Assembly: GCF_024614185.1 (NCBI RefSeq)
Contig: NZ_JAHTLF010000025.1
Span: 620,001-684,000, forward strand
Reading direction: 5' to 3'
DNA: 64,000 bases
Source of the DNA: Nocardioides carbamazepini
Lineage (GTDB): Bacteria; Actinomycetota; Actinomycetes; Propionibacteriales; Nocardioidaceae
The position numbers and the translations under genes were made by a program. Below are positions 1 to 7,741 of the stretch, piece by piece (position 1 is the first letter of the stretch; each line of letters opens with the position of its first letter). The notes below the pieces were generated by a model. That model searched no databases. It saw nothing but the letters and a program-made list of their open reading frames with translations, and was not told the DNA's origin.

Positions 1-545
1 ACGACGACCTGCTCACCGCCCTCGCGGAGGTCCGTGACCTCGCGTGGCGCTGCCGGTGCGTGGGCGCGCTCGACCTGACGCCGTCGTACGTCGGTCGGCT
101 CCGCGAGCGCGCCCGCGGGCTCGACCTGGCCGACCGGGTCGAGCTGGTCGGCCCACTCCCGCCGGCCCGGCTCGACGCGGTGCGGGCGGTGACCGACCTG
201 GTCGTGGCGCCCTCGCGCCGCGAGTCGTACGGGATGGCGCTCGCCGAGGGCCTGGCCCGGGGCCTGCCGGCGATCGCGACCGACGTCGGTGGTCACCCCG
301 AGGCACTGGGGCCGGCGGCCGGCGGTTCGTTGCCGGGGACGCTCGTCCCCGTCGGCGACCCGACCGCGTTCGCGCGGGCGCTGCGGGAGTGGCTGGGCGA
401 CGCCGTCCTGCGCGACCGGTGGCGTCGCGCGGCCGCGACCCGCCGTCAGGGCCTGGGGGGCTGGGGTCGGACCGCGACCGAGGTGGCCCACGTGCTGAAC
501 CGGATCGCGCCCGGACCCGTAGTCCCGGTCGTCGGGAGGAGGTAG
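1..545 (+). CDS. GT4-family glycosyltransferase, C-terminal part (5' end outside window)
   Basis: This is the C-terminal part of a retaining GT-B glycosyltransferase, a type that transfers a sugar from a nucleotide-sugar donor. Reading in frame from base 3, the visible 180 residues contain the family signature E-x7-E in RRESYGMALAEGLARG, preceded by the usual VELVGPLPPARLDAV stretch and followed by AIATDVGGHPEAL, the donor-binding loop of GT4 enzymes. The gene stops with TAG at 543-545. The next gene begins within a few bases in the same frame and encodes a flippase-like membrane protein, so the pair probably builds or exports a cell-envelope glycolipid or glycan. Donor and acceptor cannot be read from this fragment. 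Confidence 0.88.
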   Translation, partial: DDLLTALAEVRDLAWRCRCVGALDLTPSYVGRLRERARGLDLADRVELVGPLPPARLDAVRAVTDLVVAPSRRESYGMALAEGLARGLPAIATDVGGHPEALGPAAGGSLPGTLVPVGDPTAFARALREWLGDAVLRDRWRRAAATRRQGLGGWGRTATEVAHVLNRIAPGPVVPVVGRR

Positions 546-548
546 GCC

Positions 549-1454
549 ATCGACAGGACGACGCTCTGGGCGGGGCTCCGGCTGCTCGCGGCCGCCGCGA
601 TCCTGGCGGTCCTCGCTGCCCGGCTGGGCGCCGAGCCCTTCCTCGACGGGCTGCGCCACACCGACCCCCGCGGGCTCGCGGCCGCGGTGGTCGTCACCGC
701 GGTGACGACGGCCTGCGGTGCGCGCCGGTGGAGCCTGGTCGCGCACGGGCTCGGCGTCGGCATCCCGTTCCGGGCGGCGTACCGGACCTGCTACCGCGCC
801 CACCTCCTCAACGCGACGCTTCCCGGCGGTGTGCTGGGAGACCTGCATCGCGGCTACCGGCACGGTCGGGACTCCGCGGCCCTCGGCCGCGGTCTGCGGT
901 CGGTGGCCTGGGACCGGGGGAGCGGCCAGGTGGTCCAGGCCGCGCTGACGGTCGCCGCCGTACCGCTGCTGCCCGGTGGGCTCCGGGGTTGGGCCGCGGG
1001 TGTGCTCGCCGTGGTCCTGGCACTCGCCGCGGTCGTCGTCCTGGTGGGTCGGCGTGAGGCGGCCGCGGCTCTCGGCGGCGTGTGGCCCCAGGTGCTGCTG
1101 CTCTCGGCGGTCGCGGCGAGCGGCCATGTGGTCGTCTTCATGATCGCCGCCCGTACGGCCGGGCTGAGCCTGTCCGCACCGCGGCTGCTGGCCCTGGCAC
1201 TCCTGGTCCTGCTGGCCTCGGCGATCCCGGTCAGCATCGCCGGCTGGGGGCCGCGGGAGGGCGCCGCCGCCTGGGCCTTCGGCGCCGCCGGTCTCGGCGC
1301 GGCCACCGGCGTCGAGGTGGCGGTCGTCTACGGCGTCATGTCGCTGGTCGCGACGCTTCCGGGCATCCTGGTACTGCGTGCCCCGCGGGCGTCGTCCGCG
1401 GTCCGGACGGCGAAGGGAGGCCCCGTATGGGCGAGCGGCCCTACGTCCTCCTGA
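549..1454 (+). CDS. LPG-synthase/flippase-like integral membrane protein (UPF0104), apparent ATC start
   Basis: This integral membrane protein of about 301 residues has alternating hydrophobic helices and the RWSLVAHGLG and NATLPGGVLGD blocks typical of the lysylphosphatidylglycerol-synthase transmembrane (UPF0104/AglD2) family. The family is linked to lipid or glycolipid flipping. The first in-frame ATG/GTG (GTG at 687) would remove an N-terminal helix that the family has. A strong GGGAGGAGG ribosome-binding site at 534-542 sits 6 nt before ATC at 549, so ATC is the best-placed start. The TAG of the upstream glycosyltransferase (543-545) lies in the same frame, so a fused or read-through product, or a base error in an ATG, cannot be excluded. 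The 3' end overlaps the start of the next gene. Confidence 0.75.
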   Translation: MDRTTLWAGLRLLAAAAILAVLAARLGAEPFLDGLRHTDPRGLAAAVVVTAVTTACGARRWSLVAHGLGVGIPFRAAYRTCYRAHLLNATLPGGVLGDLHRGYRHGRDSAALGRGLRSVAWDRGSGQVVQAALTVAAVPLLPGGLRGWAAGVLAVVLALAAVVVLVGRREAAAALGGVWPQVLLLSAVAASGHVVVFMIAARTAGLSLSAPRLLALALLVLLASAIPVSIAGWGPREGAAAWAFGAAGLGAATGVEVAVVYGVMSLVATLPGILVLRAPRASSAVRTAKGGPVWASGPTSS

Positions 1455-2116
1455 GCTGCAGCGTCTCGCTCGACGGCTACCTCGACAGCGCGGGCGAGGG
1501 GCGGCTGCTGCTGTCCAACGACGCCGACTTCGACCGGGTCGACGAGGTGCGTGCCGGCTGCGACGCGATCCTGGTGGGCGCTGCGACGGTGCGCAACGAC
1601 GACCCGAGGCTGCAGATCCGCTCCGAGGAGCGCCGTCGGCACCGGGTCGCGGCGGGCCGCCCGGTCGGCCCGGTCAAGGTGACGCTGACCTCGCGCGGCG
1701 ACCTCAGTCCCGACGCCCGGTTCTTCACCCTCGGCGACGGGGAGAAGCTCGTCTACTGCCCCGACGCGACCGGTGCCGAGCTCGAGAGCCGCGTCGGCTC
1801 GCTCGCCAAGGTCGTCGCGCTCGGTGCGGAGGTGCGGATGGGGGAGGTGGTCGCCGACCTCGGCTCGCGGGGGGTGCGCCGGCTGATGGTGGAGGGTGGC
1901 GGGTCCGTCCACACGCAGTTCCTGACCGCGGGCATCGCCGACGAGCTGCACCTGGTGGTGGCGCCGTTCTTCGTCGGGGACTCCCGCGCCCGCCGTTTCG
2001 TGGGCGACGGCGGGTTCCCGTGGTGTGCCGAGCGCCGGGCGGAGCTGGTCGAGAGCCGTGCCATCGGTGACGTCGCGCTGTTGCGCTACGCGCTCTCCGA
2101 CCGGTTCGAGGCCTGA
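1427..2116 (+). CDS. RibD C-terminal / dihydrofolate-reductase-fold reductase
   Basis: This 229-residue cytosolic NADPH-dependent reductase has the RibD_C fold. Family marks are the N-terminal CSVSLDGYLD, the LVGAATVRNDDPRL block and the nucleotide-binding LMVEGGGSVHTQFL segment, all typical of 5-amino-6-(5-phosphoribosylamino)uracil reductases and their relatives. It lacks the N-terminal deaminase domain of bifunctional RibD. It could therefore be a stand-alone pyrimidine reductase or one of the many actinobacterial paralogues of unknown substrate. ATG at 1427 has GGGAGG a few bases upstream and lies inside the 3' end of the preceding membrane-protein gene, which implies translational coupling. 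No other riboflavin gene is nearby, so a role in riboflavin synthesis is only a possibility. Confidence 0.82.
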   Translation: MGERPYVLLSCSVSLDGYLDSAGEGRLLLSNDADFDRVDEVRAGCDAILVGAATVRNDDPRLQIRSEERRRHRVAAGRPVGPVKVTLTSRGDLSPDARFFTLGDGEKLVYCPDATGAELESRVGSLAKVVALGAEVRMGEVVADLGSRGVRRLMVEGGGSVHTQFLTAGIADELHLVVAPFFVGDSRARRFVGDGGFPWCAERRAELVESRAIGDVALLRYALSDRFEA

Positions 2117-2136
2117 ACCTGCCGGATCCGCGGCAG

Positions 2137-2177
2137 GCAGGGGCCGTGGCTCACATTCGTGCAGCCACGGACCCTGC
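2137..2177. terminator. Strong hairpin after the RibD-like gene
   Basis: GCAGGG (2137-2142) plus CCGTGGCT (2144-2151) pair with AGCCACGG (2163-2170) plus CCCTGC (2172-2177). This gives a 14-bp stem with one G.A mismatch and an 11-nt loop. There is no long U-tract, as is common for actinobacterial terminators. A second possible stem, CCTGCC/GGCAGG (2118-2137), overlaps its 5' arm. Confidence 0.65.
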
Positions 2178-2266
2178 TCCTTTCTGAGCCGCAAGATCTC
2201 TTGTCGAGGGCGGGGTGTCGGCGTTTCGATGAGCGCGATCCACCCCTTCCATCGAAAGGTTCTTGC

Positions 2267-3085
2267 ATGTTGTCTTCTCGGGTCCACAAGATCTCCGCCG
2301 GAGTCGCGTGCCTCGTCGCTGCCCTCGCGGGCGCGGCGGTGTCGACCACCGCAGGTGCGAACAGCACAGCGGACGTGCCGACGTTCAGCGAGTTCGAGTC
2401 CTCGACGTACGTCGACGTCGACGGCGCCTATGTCGTCAACGGCGACGAGGCCATCAGCACCAGGGCCGAGCTCCGCAAGTTCTACAACCGCATGGTCACC
2501 AAGCGGACGAAGGACAACGGCCTGGTCGTCAACACGGTGGGCGGCCGCGACGACAGGTGGAGCGCCGCGCAGGCGCTCAACCTGACCTACTGCGTCAGCA
2601 CCAGGTTCGGCACCCGCCACGCCGACATCGTCGCCGCGATGAGCGCCGGCGCCGGGCTGTGGGAGGCCGCGACGTCGCGGATCAACTTCGTCTACGTCCC
2701 CGCCCAGGACGGCAGCTGCACCGTCCGCAACAACAACGTGCTGTTCTCGGTCGAGCCGGTCAGCACCTCGCAGTACATCGCGCGCGCCTTCTTCCCGAGC
2801 ACCGCGAAGCGGCAGCGCAACGTGCTCGTCGACGACTCGATCTGGAGCTCCGGCACCTGGGAGCCCGGCGACATCCTCGGGCACGAGCTCGGGCACGCGC
2901 TCGGCTTCCGGCACGAGCACACCCGCCCGGAGTCGGGCACCTGCTTCGAGGACAACAACTGGCGCCCGCTGACGCCGTACGACGCGGCGTCGATCATGCA
3001 CTACCCGCAGTGCAACGGCAGCTCGTCCGACCTGGAGTTCCAGGCGTCCGACGCGGCGGGAGCCCGAGCCCTCTACGGCTCCTGA
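2267..3085 (+). CDS. Secreted astacin/matrixin-like zinc metalloprotease
   Basis: This is a 272-residue exported zinc endopeptidase. ATG at 2267 follows GAAAGG and begins a clear Sec signal peptide: basic MLSSRVHK, a hydrophobic core, then AVSTTAGA. The catalytic motif HELGHALGFRHEHTRPE begins at residue 206. It gives zinc ligands H206, H210 and H216 and general base E207, and the HEH extension is typical of astacin-type metzincins. The Met-turn SIMHYPQC follows near residue 245. The protein stands alone between two strong hairpins (2137-2177 and 3096-3137), so it is probably monocistronic. No separate propeptide or C-terminal anchor is obvious. Its substrate is unknown. Confidence 0.9.
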   Translation: MLSSRVHKISAGVACLVAALAGAAVSTTAGANSTADVPTFSEFESSTYVDVDGAYVVNGDEAISTRAELRKFYNRMVTKRTKDNGLVVNTVGGRDDRWSAAQALNLTYCVSTRFGTRHADIVAAMSAGAGLWEAATSRINFVYVPAQDGSCTVRNNNVLFSVEPVSTSQYIARAFFPSTAKRQRNVLVDDSIWSSGTWEPGDILGHELGHALGFRHEHTRPESGTCFEDNNWRPLTPYDAASIMHYPQCNGSSSDLEFQASDAAGARALYGS

Positions 3086-3095
3086 CCCGGTGACC

Positions 3096-3137
3096 GGCGC
3101 GGGGGGGGCTCCGACTCGGGGGAGCCCCACCCGCGCC
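3096..3137. terminator. Long GC hairpin after the metalloprotease gene
   Basis: GGCGCGGG (3096-3103) and GGGGCTCC (3105-3112) pair with GGAGCCCC (3121-3128) and CCCGCGCC (3130-3137). The stem has 16 base pairs with one G.A mismatch, closed by an 8-nt loop. It lies just after the stop codon and lacks a U-tract, so it is a likely factor-assisted terminator. Confidence 0.75.
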
Positions 3138-3187
3138 GTCGTCGGTCGTGACCTCGCGGCGATGCGAGCGGCGGGGCCGCGCGGCCA

Positions 3188-3193
3188 TAGAAT
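3188..3193 (+). promoter_or_regulatory. -10 hexamer of a predicted leaderless ychF transcript
   Basis: TAGAAT ends 8 nt before the GTG start of ychF and there is no purine-rich ribosome-binding site. This fits an mRNA starting at or next to the start codon. Confidence 0.55.
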
Positions 3194-3201
3194 CGCCCCC
3201 C

Positions 3202-4275
3202 GTGGCACTCACCATCGGCATCGTCGGTCTCCCCAACGCAGGCAAGTCGACGCTCTTCAACGCGCTGACCAAGAACGACGTCCTCGCGGCGAACTACCCG
3301 TTCGCCACCATCGAGCCCAACGTGGGCGTGGTGGGTGTGCCCGACCCGCGGCTCGGCAGGCTCGCCGAGATCTTCGGCTCCGAGCGCCAGCTGCCCGCGA
3401 CCGTCGAGTTCGTCGACATCGCCGGGATCGTCCGCGGCGCCTCCCAGGGTGAGGGCCTCGGCAACAAGTTCCTCGCCCACATCCGCGAGTCCGCGGCCAT
3501 CTGCCAGGTGACCCGCGTCTTCCGTGACGAGGACGTCACCCACGTCGACGGCGAGGTCAACCCCGGCAACGACATCTCCACCATCCAGACCGAGCTGATC
3601 CTCGCGGACCTCGAGACGGTCGAGAAGTCCGTCGTACGCCTGGAGAAGGAGGCGCGCAAGGTCAAGGAGCTCGCCGCCAACCTCGAGGCCGCGCGCGAGG
3701 CCAAGGAGGCACTGGAGGCGGGTACGCCGATCATCGCCACCTCGATCGACCGGGCACTGCTGCGCGAGCTCTCCCTGCTGACCGCGAAGCCGTTCATCTA
3801 CGTCTTCAACTGCGACGCCGACGAGCTCCAGGACGACTCGCTGAAGGACAAGATGCGTGAGCTGGTGGCGCCTGCCGAGGCGATCTTCCTCGACGCGAAG
3901 TTCGAGTCCGAGCTGATCGAGCTCGACGACGAGGAGGCCGCCGAGTTCCTCGCCGAGGCCGGCGTCACCGAGCCCGGCCTGGAGGTTCTCGCCCGGGTCG
4001 GCTTCGACACCCTCGGCCTGCAGACCTACCTCACTGCCGGCCCCAAGGAGTCCCGCGCCTGGACGATCCCCAAGGGCGCCACCGCCCCCGAGGCCGCCGG
4101 CGTCATCCACACCGACTTCCAGAAGGGCTTCATCAAGGCCGAGGTCGTCTCCTTCGACGACCTCGTCGCCGCCGGATCGATGGCCAAGGCCAAGGAGGCC
4201 GGCAGGGTCCGGATGGAGGGCAAGGACTACGTCATGGCCGACGGTGACGTTGTGGAGTTCCGCTTCAACGTGTGA
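3202..4275 (+). CDS. ychF: Ribosome-binding ATPase YchF (OLA1/Obg family)
   Basis: YchF is a cytosolic P-loop ATPase of the Obg family that binds the 70S ribosome and is linked to translation and oxidative-stress control. The product has 357 residues, close to the usual 360. It opens with the P-loop GLPNAGKSTLFNAL, followed by NYPFATIEPNVG and the G3 block VDIAGIVRGASQGEG. The guanine-specifying NKxD motif is replaced by NCDADE, as expected for an ATP-preferring YchF. A coiled-coil insert (EKEARKVKELAANLEAA) and a C-terminal TGS domain complete the protein. GTG at 3202 is the only start that keeps the P-loop at the N-terminus. It sits 8 nt behind a TAGAAT -10 element, which suggests a leaderless message. 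Confidence 0.97.
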   Translation: MALTIGIVGLPNAGKSTLFNALTKNDVLAANYPFATIEPNVGVVGVPDPRLGRLAEIFGSERQLPATVEFVDIAGIVRGASQGEGLGNKFLAHIRESAAICQVTRVFRDEDVTHVDGEVNPGNDISTIQTELILADLETVEKSVVRLEKEARKVKELAANLEAAREAKEALEAGTPIIATSIDRALLRELSLLTAKPFIYVFNCDADELQDDSLKDKMRELVAPAEAIFLDAKFESELIELDDEEAAEFLAEAGVTEPGLEVLARVGFDTLGLQTYLTAGPKESRAWTIPKGATAPEAAGVIHTDFQKGFIKAEVVSFDDLVAAGSMAKAKEAGRVRMEGKDYVMADGDVVEFRFNV

Positions 4276-4521
4276 ACCGGCGCGTTGTGCAGGTCCGAGG
4301 GGCAGGGGCCCTGCGGTCCGCACACAGTCCGCGACATTGCCAGCAGGTCGGTTCCCGGCTTGCCCCGTCATGCCGAGAACCGACACGTGTGTGTTCGAGC
4401 GGATCGGCACCTGGTCGGCGTACCCGCCTAACCTGAACCGGCCGCGCCCGAGTATCGGCAGCAGAGTAGGCACCATTCGCGGCGCTCGGACGCTAGGCGC
4501 CGGCAGCGGCGGATGCCTGCG
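4276..4521. other. Intergenic region between convergent ychF and the DUF2071 gene
   Basis: This stretch of 246 nt has no convincing gene. A reading frame on the plus strand from 4244 runs through it but has no family features, an unlikely composition and overlaps both neighbours. A small GCAGG/CCTGC stem (4302-4314) could contribute to termination of ychF. Confidence 0.5.
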
Positions 4522-5259
4522 TCAGGCGGCGTGGCTCGTCTGAGACGGGAGGCTGGGCAGTGACTCCCAGACCACCGGTACCCGGCGCATGAGGAGCGCG
4601 CTGTCGAGCTCAACGGTTCCGGCCGGAAAGCCTCCGGCGTCGAAGAAGGACGAGTGGGCGTGAATGACCGAGGTCGGCTCGATCTTCCAGGCCGTCGTTC
4701 TCAGCTTCAGGCCGTCGAACTGACCAGACTGTGCGGTGGCGGAGTAGCCGACGGCGCCGGACTCGAAGAAGGCCGAGGCCTCCTCGAGGTTCTGGAAGAG
4801 GCGGCTGCGGTCGAGCTGGTCGGCTGCGCGCACCGCGACGTCGACGGTGGCGGTGCCGTCGCACGATTCATATCCGACCCGAATCTCGGTGTCGGTCTCG
4901 TCCACGTGGAACCGTGCTCGGTGGTGCTCTCCGGGATACAGGCGGCCGCCGAGCAGCACGTTGGCTCTGGAGTTGGTGTCGCGACGCGGGATGTAGACCC
5001 CAGTTTGGGTGCCGTGGTCTGTTTCCCACTCGACGGCGATGCGGTGGGCTGCGTTCTCACTCCCGAGGCCGATCCAACGTGGCGTGTGCATGGGGCGGAT
5101 CTGGCCAAGACGGATCAGGCAGATGCCGGCTACCGCGGCGCCATCGATCAACTGCGGTCGGAAGCGGTCTGGCAGAACTCGCGTGATGGCTTCCGGATCC
5201 ACGCGGTAGTTCACCAGCAGTCGACGCTCGATCTGGCCCTGGATCTCGGGAAGTCGCAC
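4522..5259 (-). CDS. DUF2071 (YqjF/acetoacetate-decarboxylase-like) protein
   Basis: This 245-residue cytosolic protein is of the DUF2071 type, related to the acetoacetate-decarboxylase fold. The N-terminal IQGQIERRLLVNYRVDPE and LPDRFRPQLIDG segments and a later VYIPRRDTNS stretch match the pattern of this family, whose biochemical role is not established. It is the last gene of a block of four minus-strand genes (4522-7550) of mostly unknown function, which uses more AT-ending codons than its neighbours. The gene upstream ends 161 nt away, so it probably has its own promoter. It converges with ychF. Confidence 0.75.
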   Translation of the reverse strand: MRLPEIQGQIERRLLVNYRVDPEAITRVLPDRFRPQLIDGAAVAGICLIRLGQIRPMHTPRWIGLGSENAAHRIAVEWETDHGTQTGVYIPRRDTNSRANVLLGGRLYPGEHHRARFHVDETDTEIRVGYESCDGTATVDVAVRAADQLDRSRLFQNLEEASAFFESGAVGYSATAQSGQFDGLKLRTTAWKIEPTSVIHAHSSFFDAGGFPAGTVELDSALLMRRVPVVWESLPSLPSQTSHAA

Positions 5260-5420
5260 GCTGCCCTCCGTTCGGTCATGTCGATTGTCCAGGGCGTCAG
5301 CGTATCCAGTTTCGGTCGCCGCTGGAGCGGTTCGCGCGGGGGGTGGCTCAGCAGGCGCTTCTCGGCGGGACTGAGCGACTCGCGGCGTTTGTTTGGTGTG
5401 TGGTCCGAGGCGTCGCAGTC

Positions 5421-6194
5421 TCAGCGCTGACGTTCGATCTGCCGTTCCAGCTTCTGCAGCAGCTCCCAGAACTCACGCTCGAGCTCTCGCTCTTCCTCAG
5501 CTTCTGCTTCAGGTGTCAGCGGCGTGGGAGGCGACGGTGGCTGCCTTCCAGCGATGGCCGCCTCGGCTTCGAGGAAGACCTGCAGCGGTAGCCCGATGCC
5601 GTCGAGTCCCGACAGATCAGGCCCGGTGCCGATGCTGCCGCTTGCCCACCGTGCTCGTTCGGCATGAGGCCAGATGTCTTCCAACACTCGACGCTCCGCC
5701 GGTAGCAGCTGATCGTCATAGCGGATGAGCAACCTGGCGACGACGTCGAGCTGGTGGATTCGCTCGAAGTACCGGACCGCAAGGATCAACTCGTTGAAGT
5801 CGCAGACCTTCCGTGCATGTCGACCCGTCAGCCGCCTCTTGGTCCAGTGCTCAACGAGGGCGGCATTGACGCCCTCCGCGTCGTGGTGGCATGAGGCGCC
5901 GATGCCGAGCATCTGGAAGAAGAGGTCCCGGTCTCGGATGGCCTTGCCGTAGACGTCTACTCCAACTGGGCCGAGCATCCTCGCGACGCCTTGAAGAGCG
6001 GCCCGTCGTTGATGCGCGGAGGACTTGACCGAACGTTCGACGATGCTGATGAGCAGGCGCGCTGATTCCGAGTCCGGGTCTCCGACAGGCCCACCCGCCC
6101 GGCCAAGTCGGTACAACAGTGCGCTCCGGTTCCATTCGCCCCGCGCGACGGGCAGCACTGCGAGTATCCGACGCTGAAGCTCGGTGTCAGTCAC
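5421..6194 (-). CDS. Hypothetical protein with C-terminal charged coiled coil
   Basis: I do not recognise this 257-residue soluble protein. The N-terminal two thirds look alpha-helical with no catalytic motif that I can identify. A proline-rich linker (PPSPPTPLTPEAEA) leads to a highly charged C-terminal helix from about residue 229 to the end, rich in Glu, Leu and Arg, which should form a coiled coil. It may therefore oligomerise or bind a partner. GTG at 6194 has a TAGAGT hexamer (complement 6202-6207) ending 7 nt upstream, which fits leaderless initiation. It lies inside the unknown-gene block at 4.5-7.6 kb. Confidence 0.7.
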   Translation of the reverse strand: MTDTELQRRILAVLPVARGEWNRSALLYRLGRAGGPVGDPDSESARLLISIVERSVKSSAHQRRAALQGVARMLGPVGVDVYGKAIRDRDLFFQMLGIGASCHHDAEGVNAALVEHWTKRRLTGRHARKVCDFNELILAVRYFERIHQLDVVARLLIRYDDQLLPAERRVLEDIWPHAERARWASGSIGTGPDLSGLDGIGLPLQVFLEAEAAIAGRQPPSPPTPLTPEAEAEEERELEREFWELLQKLERQIERQR

Positions 6195-6201
6195 GGACCG
6201 G

Positions 6202-6207
6202 ACTCTA
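6202..6207 (-). promoter_or_regulatory. -10 hexamer for the 5421-6194 gene
   Basis: On the minus strand TAGAGT lies 7 nt before the GTG start, the same spacing as at many other starts in the window. Confidence 0.45.
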
Positions 6208-6327
6208 GGAGACTGTCAGCTTCGAACGTCCCGGAAACCGGCTACGTCGGCATCCTCTGCGCCCTGGAGCTGCGGCTATGTCTGACGCCAGCTCGCCGAG
6301 GCGAAAGGGGGCCTGAACGCGGCGCGT

Positions 6328-6723
6328 TCAGTGAGTGCCAACAGGGGGGTCGCGGTACTCCCAGATCGGCGGGTCCGCACTCTCGGACATGGGGTAGCCC
6401 GCACCGCAGACGTCGTTGATGGCGATGCCGCGGTCCCTGCAGAAGTCGAAGACGTTCTGCGACCGAAGGTGTCCTCTGATGCTCTGGAGGTGCCAGGACG
6501 CGAGCTCCGCGTCCTTGTAGGGGTACTGGAGCATGACTGCGTCGTTGTCCAGGCGGAACACGACGATCTCGGCATCGACTCGTGGGCTGTAGTCCCAGAA
6601 TCCGTAGGGGATGAGCGAGGCGACGAGCGACCTCACTGAACGCCAGAACCGCCGCCCGGTGCTGGCCTGGAGGACGACGGCCTTCACCCCGAACCATCGG
6701 GCTGCTTGTGAGCCTTCAGTCAC
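6328..6723 (-). CDS. Hypothetical protein, 131 aa
   Basis: I do not recognise this small protein of 131 residues. It has an aromatic-rich middle (SLIPYGFWDYSPRVDAE) and a beta-strand-like stretch EIVVFRLDNDAVMLQYPY. There is no signal peptide and no transmembrane helix. Its coding character is supported by GC-rich third positions relative to the other frames, but no motif gives a role. It is separated by more than 100 nt from both neighbours and so is probably transcribed alone. It belongs to the accessory-looking block at 4.5-7.6 kb. Confidence 0.55.
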   Translation of the reverse strand: MTEGSQAARWFGVKAVVLQASTGRRFWRSVRSLVASLIPYGFWDYSPRVDAEIVVFRLDNDAVMLQYPYKDAELASWHLQSIRGHLRSQNVFDFCRDRGIAINDVCGAGYPMSESADPPIWEYRDPPVGTH

Positions 6724-6938
6724 CAGGTTCTGCCTCTCGACTCGATGCGTTGCCCCGTTCCGGAGGACTCTAGGACGTCCCCTTCACCGCGAAAGCGCTC
6801 TTAGGAAAGAACCTGCTACACGTTCGGGGGTGGCAGCCCGAACTCCGCTCAAGGGCGCGCCCTCGCTGCGGACTGACGCTGCTTGGGAGCTACACCGCCA
6901 TCGGGGACTCAACCACAGCGGGGTCGAAGTCCTTTCGC

Positions 6939-7550
6939 TCATCGCCGGCCGGTCCGCGCGTCGTCGGGCCATCCGTCGAACAGGACATCGTGCAGGTCGT
7001 CGGGGTCGAGAGTGTTGTGCCGGAAACGGACGGGCCCTCCGGTACGTCGGCGAGGGTCGTTGCCGTCCCGATACACCGTCCGATGGAGGACGACCCCGTT
7101 CGGGAGCTCGGAGCTGACGCGGAGCTGGTACCACGCGTGGTCGTCGTCGCCGGGCTCCTCGATCACTCGGTCGACTCGCCCTGTCGACACGTACGCGTCG
7201 GCGAAGCAGGCTACGAGACGCTGGCGGCTGCCGACGGCCATGACGATGCCTCCGACGAGCGGTACGCCGACGGCGATGCCCCACAGCCACCAGTAGACGT
7301 CCGTGCGTTCGATGCCGGCGACACCGAACCAGACGAGGAGGACGACCGTCGCGACCGGGGCAGCAAGGAGCAGTATGAGGCCGATCAGCGCTACCGCCAG
7401 GCCGATCGACTCCGCCCGCGACCAGCGCCGGATGCGTGCGCGCGTCTCGGGTGTGCGCGCGCTCGCCATCCACTCCGTGGTCTGGTCGTCAGCGTTGTGG
7501 AGCGGGATCGTCTGGTCGAGCCAGGACACGAGTCGCTCATAGGCCTGCAT
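6939..7550 (-). CDS. Hypothetical membrane protein (two TM helices, C-terminal soluble domain)
   Basis: This 203-residue protein has a short cytosolic N-terminus and two hydrophobic helices (around residues 46-70 and 77-97), followed by a soluble domain of about 100 residues. In that domain the repeated pattern VVLHRTVYRDGNDP resembles proteins with a DUF3592-like membrane-anchored beta domain, but I cannot assign a family. ATG at 7550 is preceded by GGGAAGGGGAGACG, a good ribosome-binding site. A longer frame extends upstream but its first 54 residues look non-coding. Function is unknown. Confidence 0.65.
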   Translation of the reverse strand: MQAYERLVSWLDQTIPLHNADDQTTEWMASARTPETRARIRRWSRAESIGLAVALIGLILLLAAPVATVVLLVWFGVAGIERTDVYWWLWGIAVGVPLVGGIVMAVGSRQRLVACFADAYVSTGRVDRVIEEPGDDDHAWYQLRVSSELPNGVVLHRTVYRDGNDPRRRTGGPVRFRHNTLDPDDLHDVLFDGWPDDARTGRR

Positions 7551-7718
7551 CGTCTCCCCTTCCCGAGAAGGATGGGACCGCCACGTGCACAGCACTCTCC
7601 CACAGGGGCTTCTCCCGATCCCGGAAGCGCCGGCGGGTACGCGGCATCGACCTCTGACGCGGTCGGCTGTCGAGCATGCGCATCGAGGCGTCGGTGAGAT
7701 GGCACTTCTCATCGCTAC

Positions 7719-7737
7719 TTAGGTTCGGCTAACCTAT
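7719..7737 (+). promoter_or_regulatory. DtxR/IdeR iron box overlapping the bfd promoter
   Basis: TTAGGTTCGGCTAACCTAT closely matches the 19-bp actinobacterial DtxR/IdeR consensus (TTAGGTTAGGCTAACCTAA). Its right half contains TAACCT (7730-7735), which ends 6 nt before the ATG of bfd and looks like the -10 element. Bound iron-loaded regulator would cover the promoter, predicting repression in high iron. IdeR can also activate storage genes, but usually from upstream sites. Confidence 0.85.
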
Positions 7738-7741
7738 GGTC

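Noticed and set aside
1328..3208. 626-codon antisense frame over the RibD-like and metalloprotease genes
   Set aside because: It spans two clear genes in the opposite direction, has no start context and has the composition of a shadow frame.
4244..4543. 99-codon plus-strand frame after ychF
   Set aside because: It overlaps the end of ychF and the convergent DUF2071 gene, shows no family motif and has AT/GC patterns of a non-coding region.
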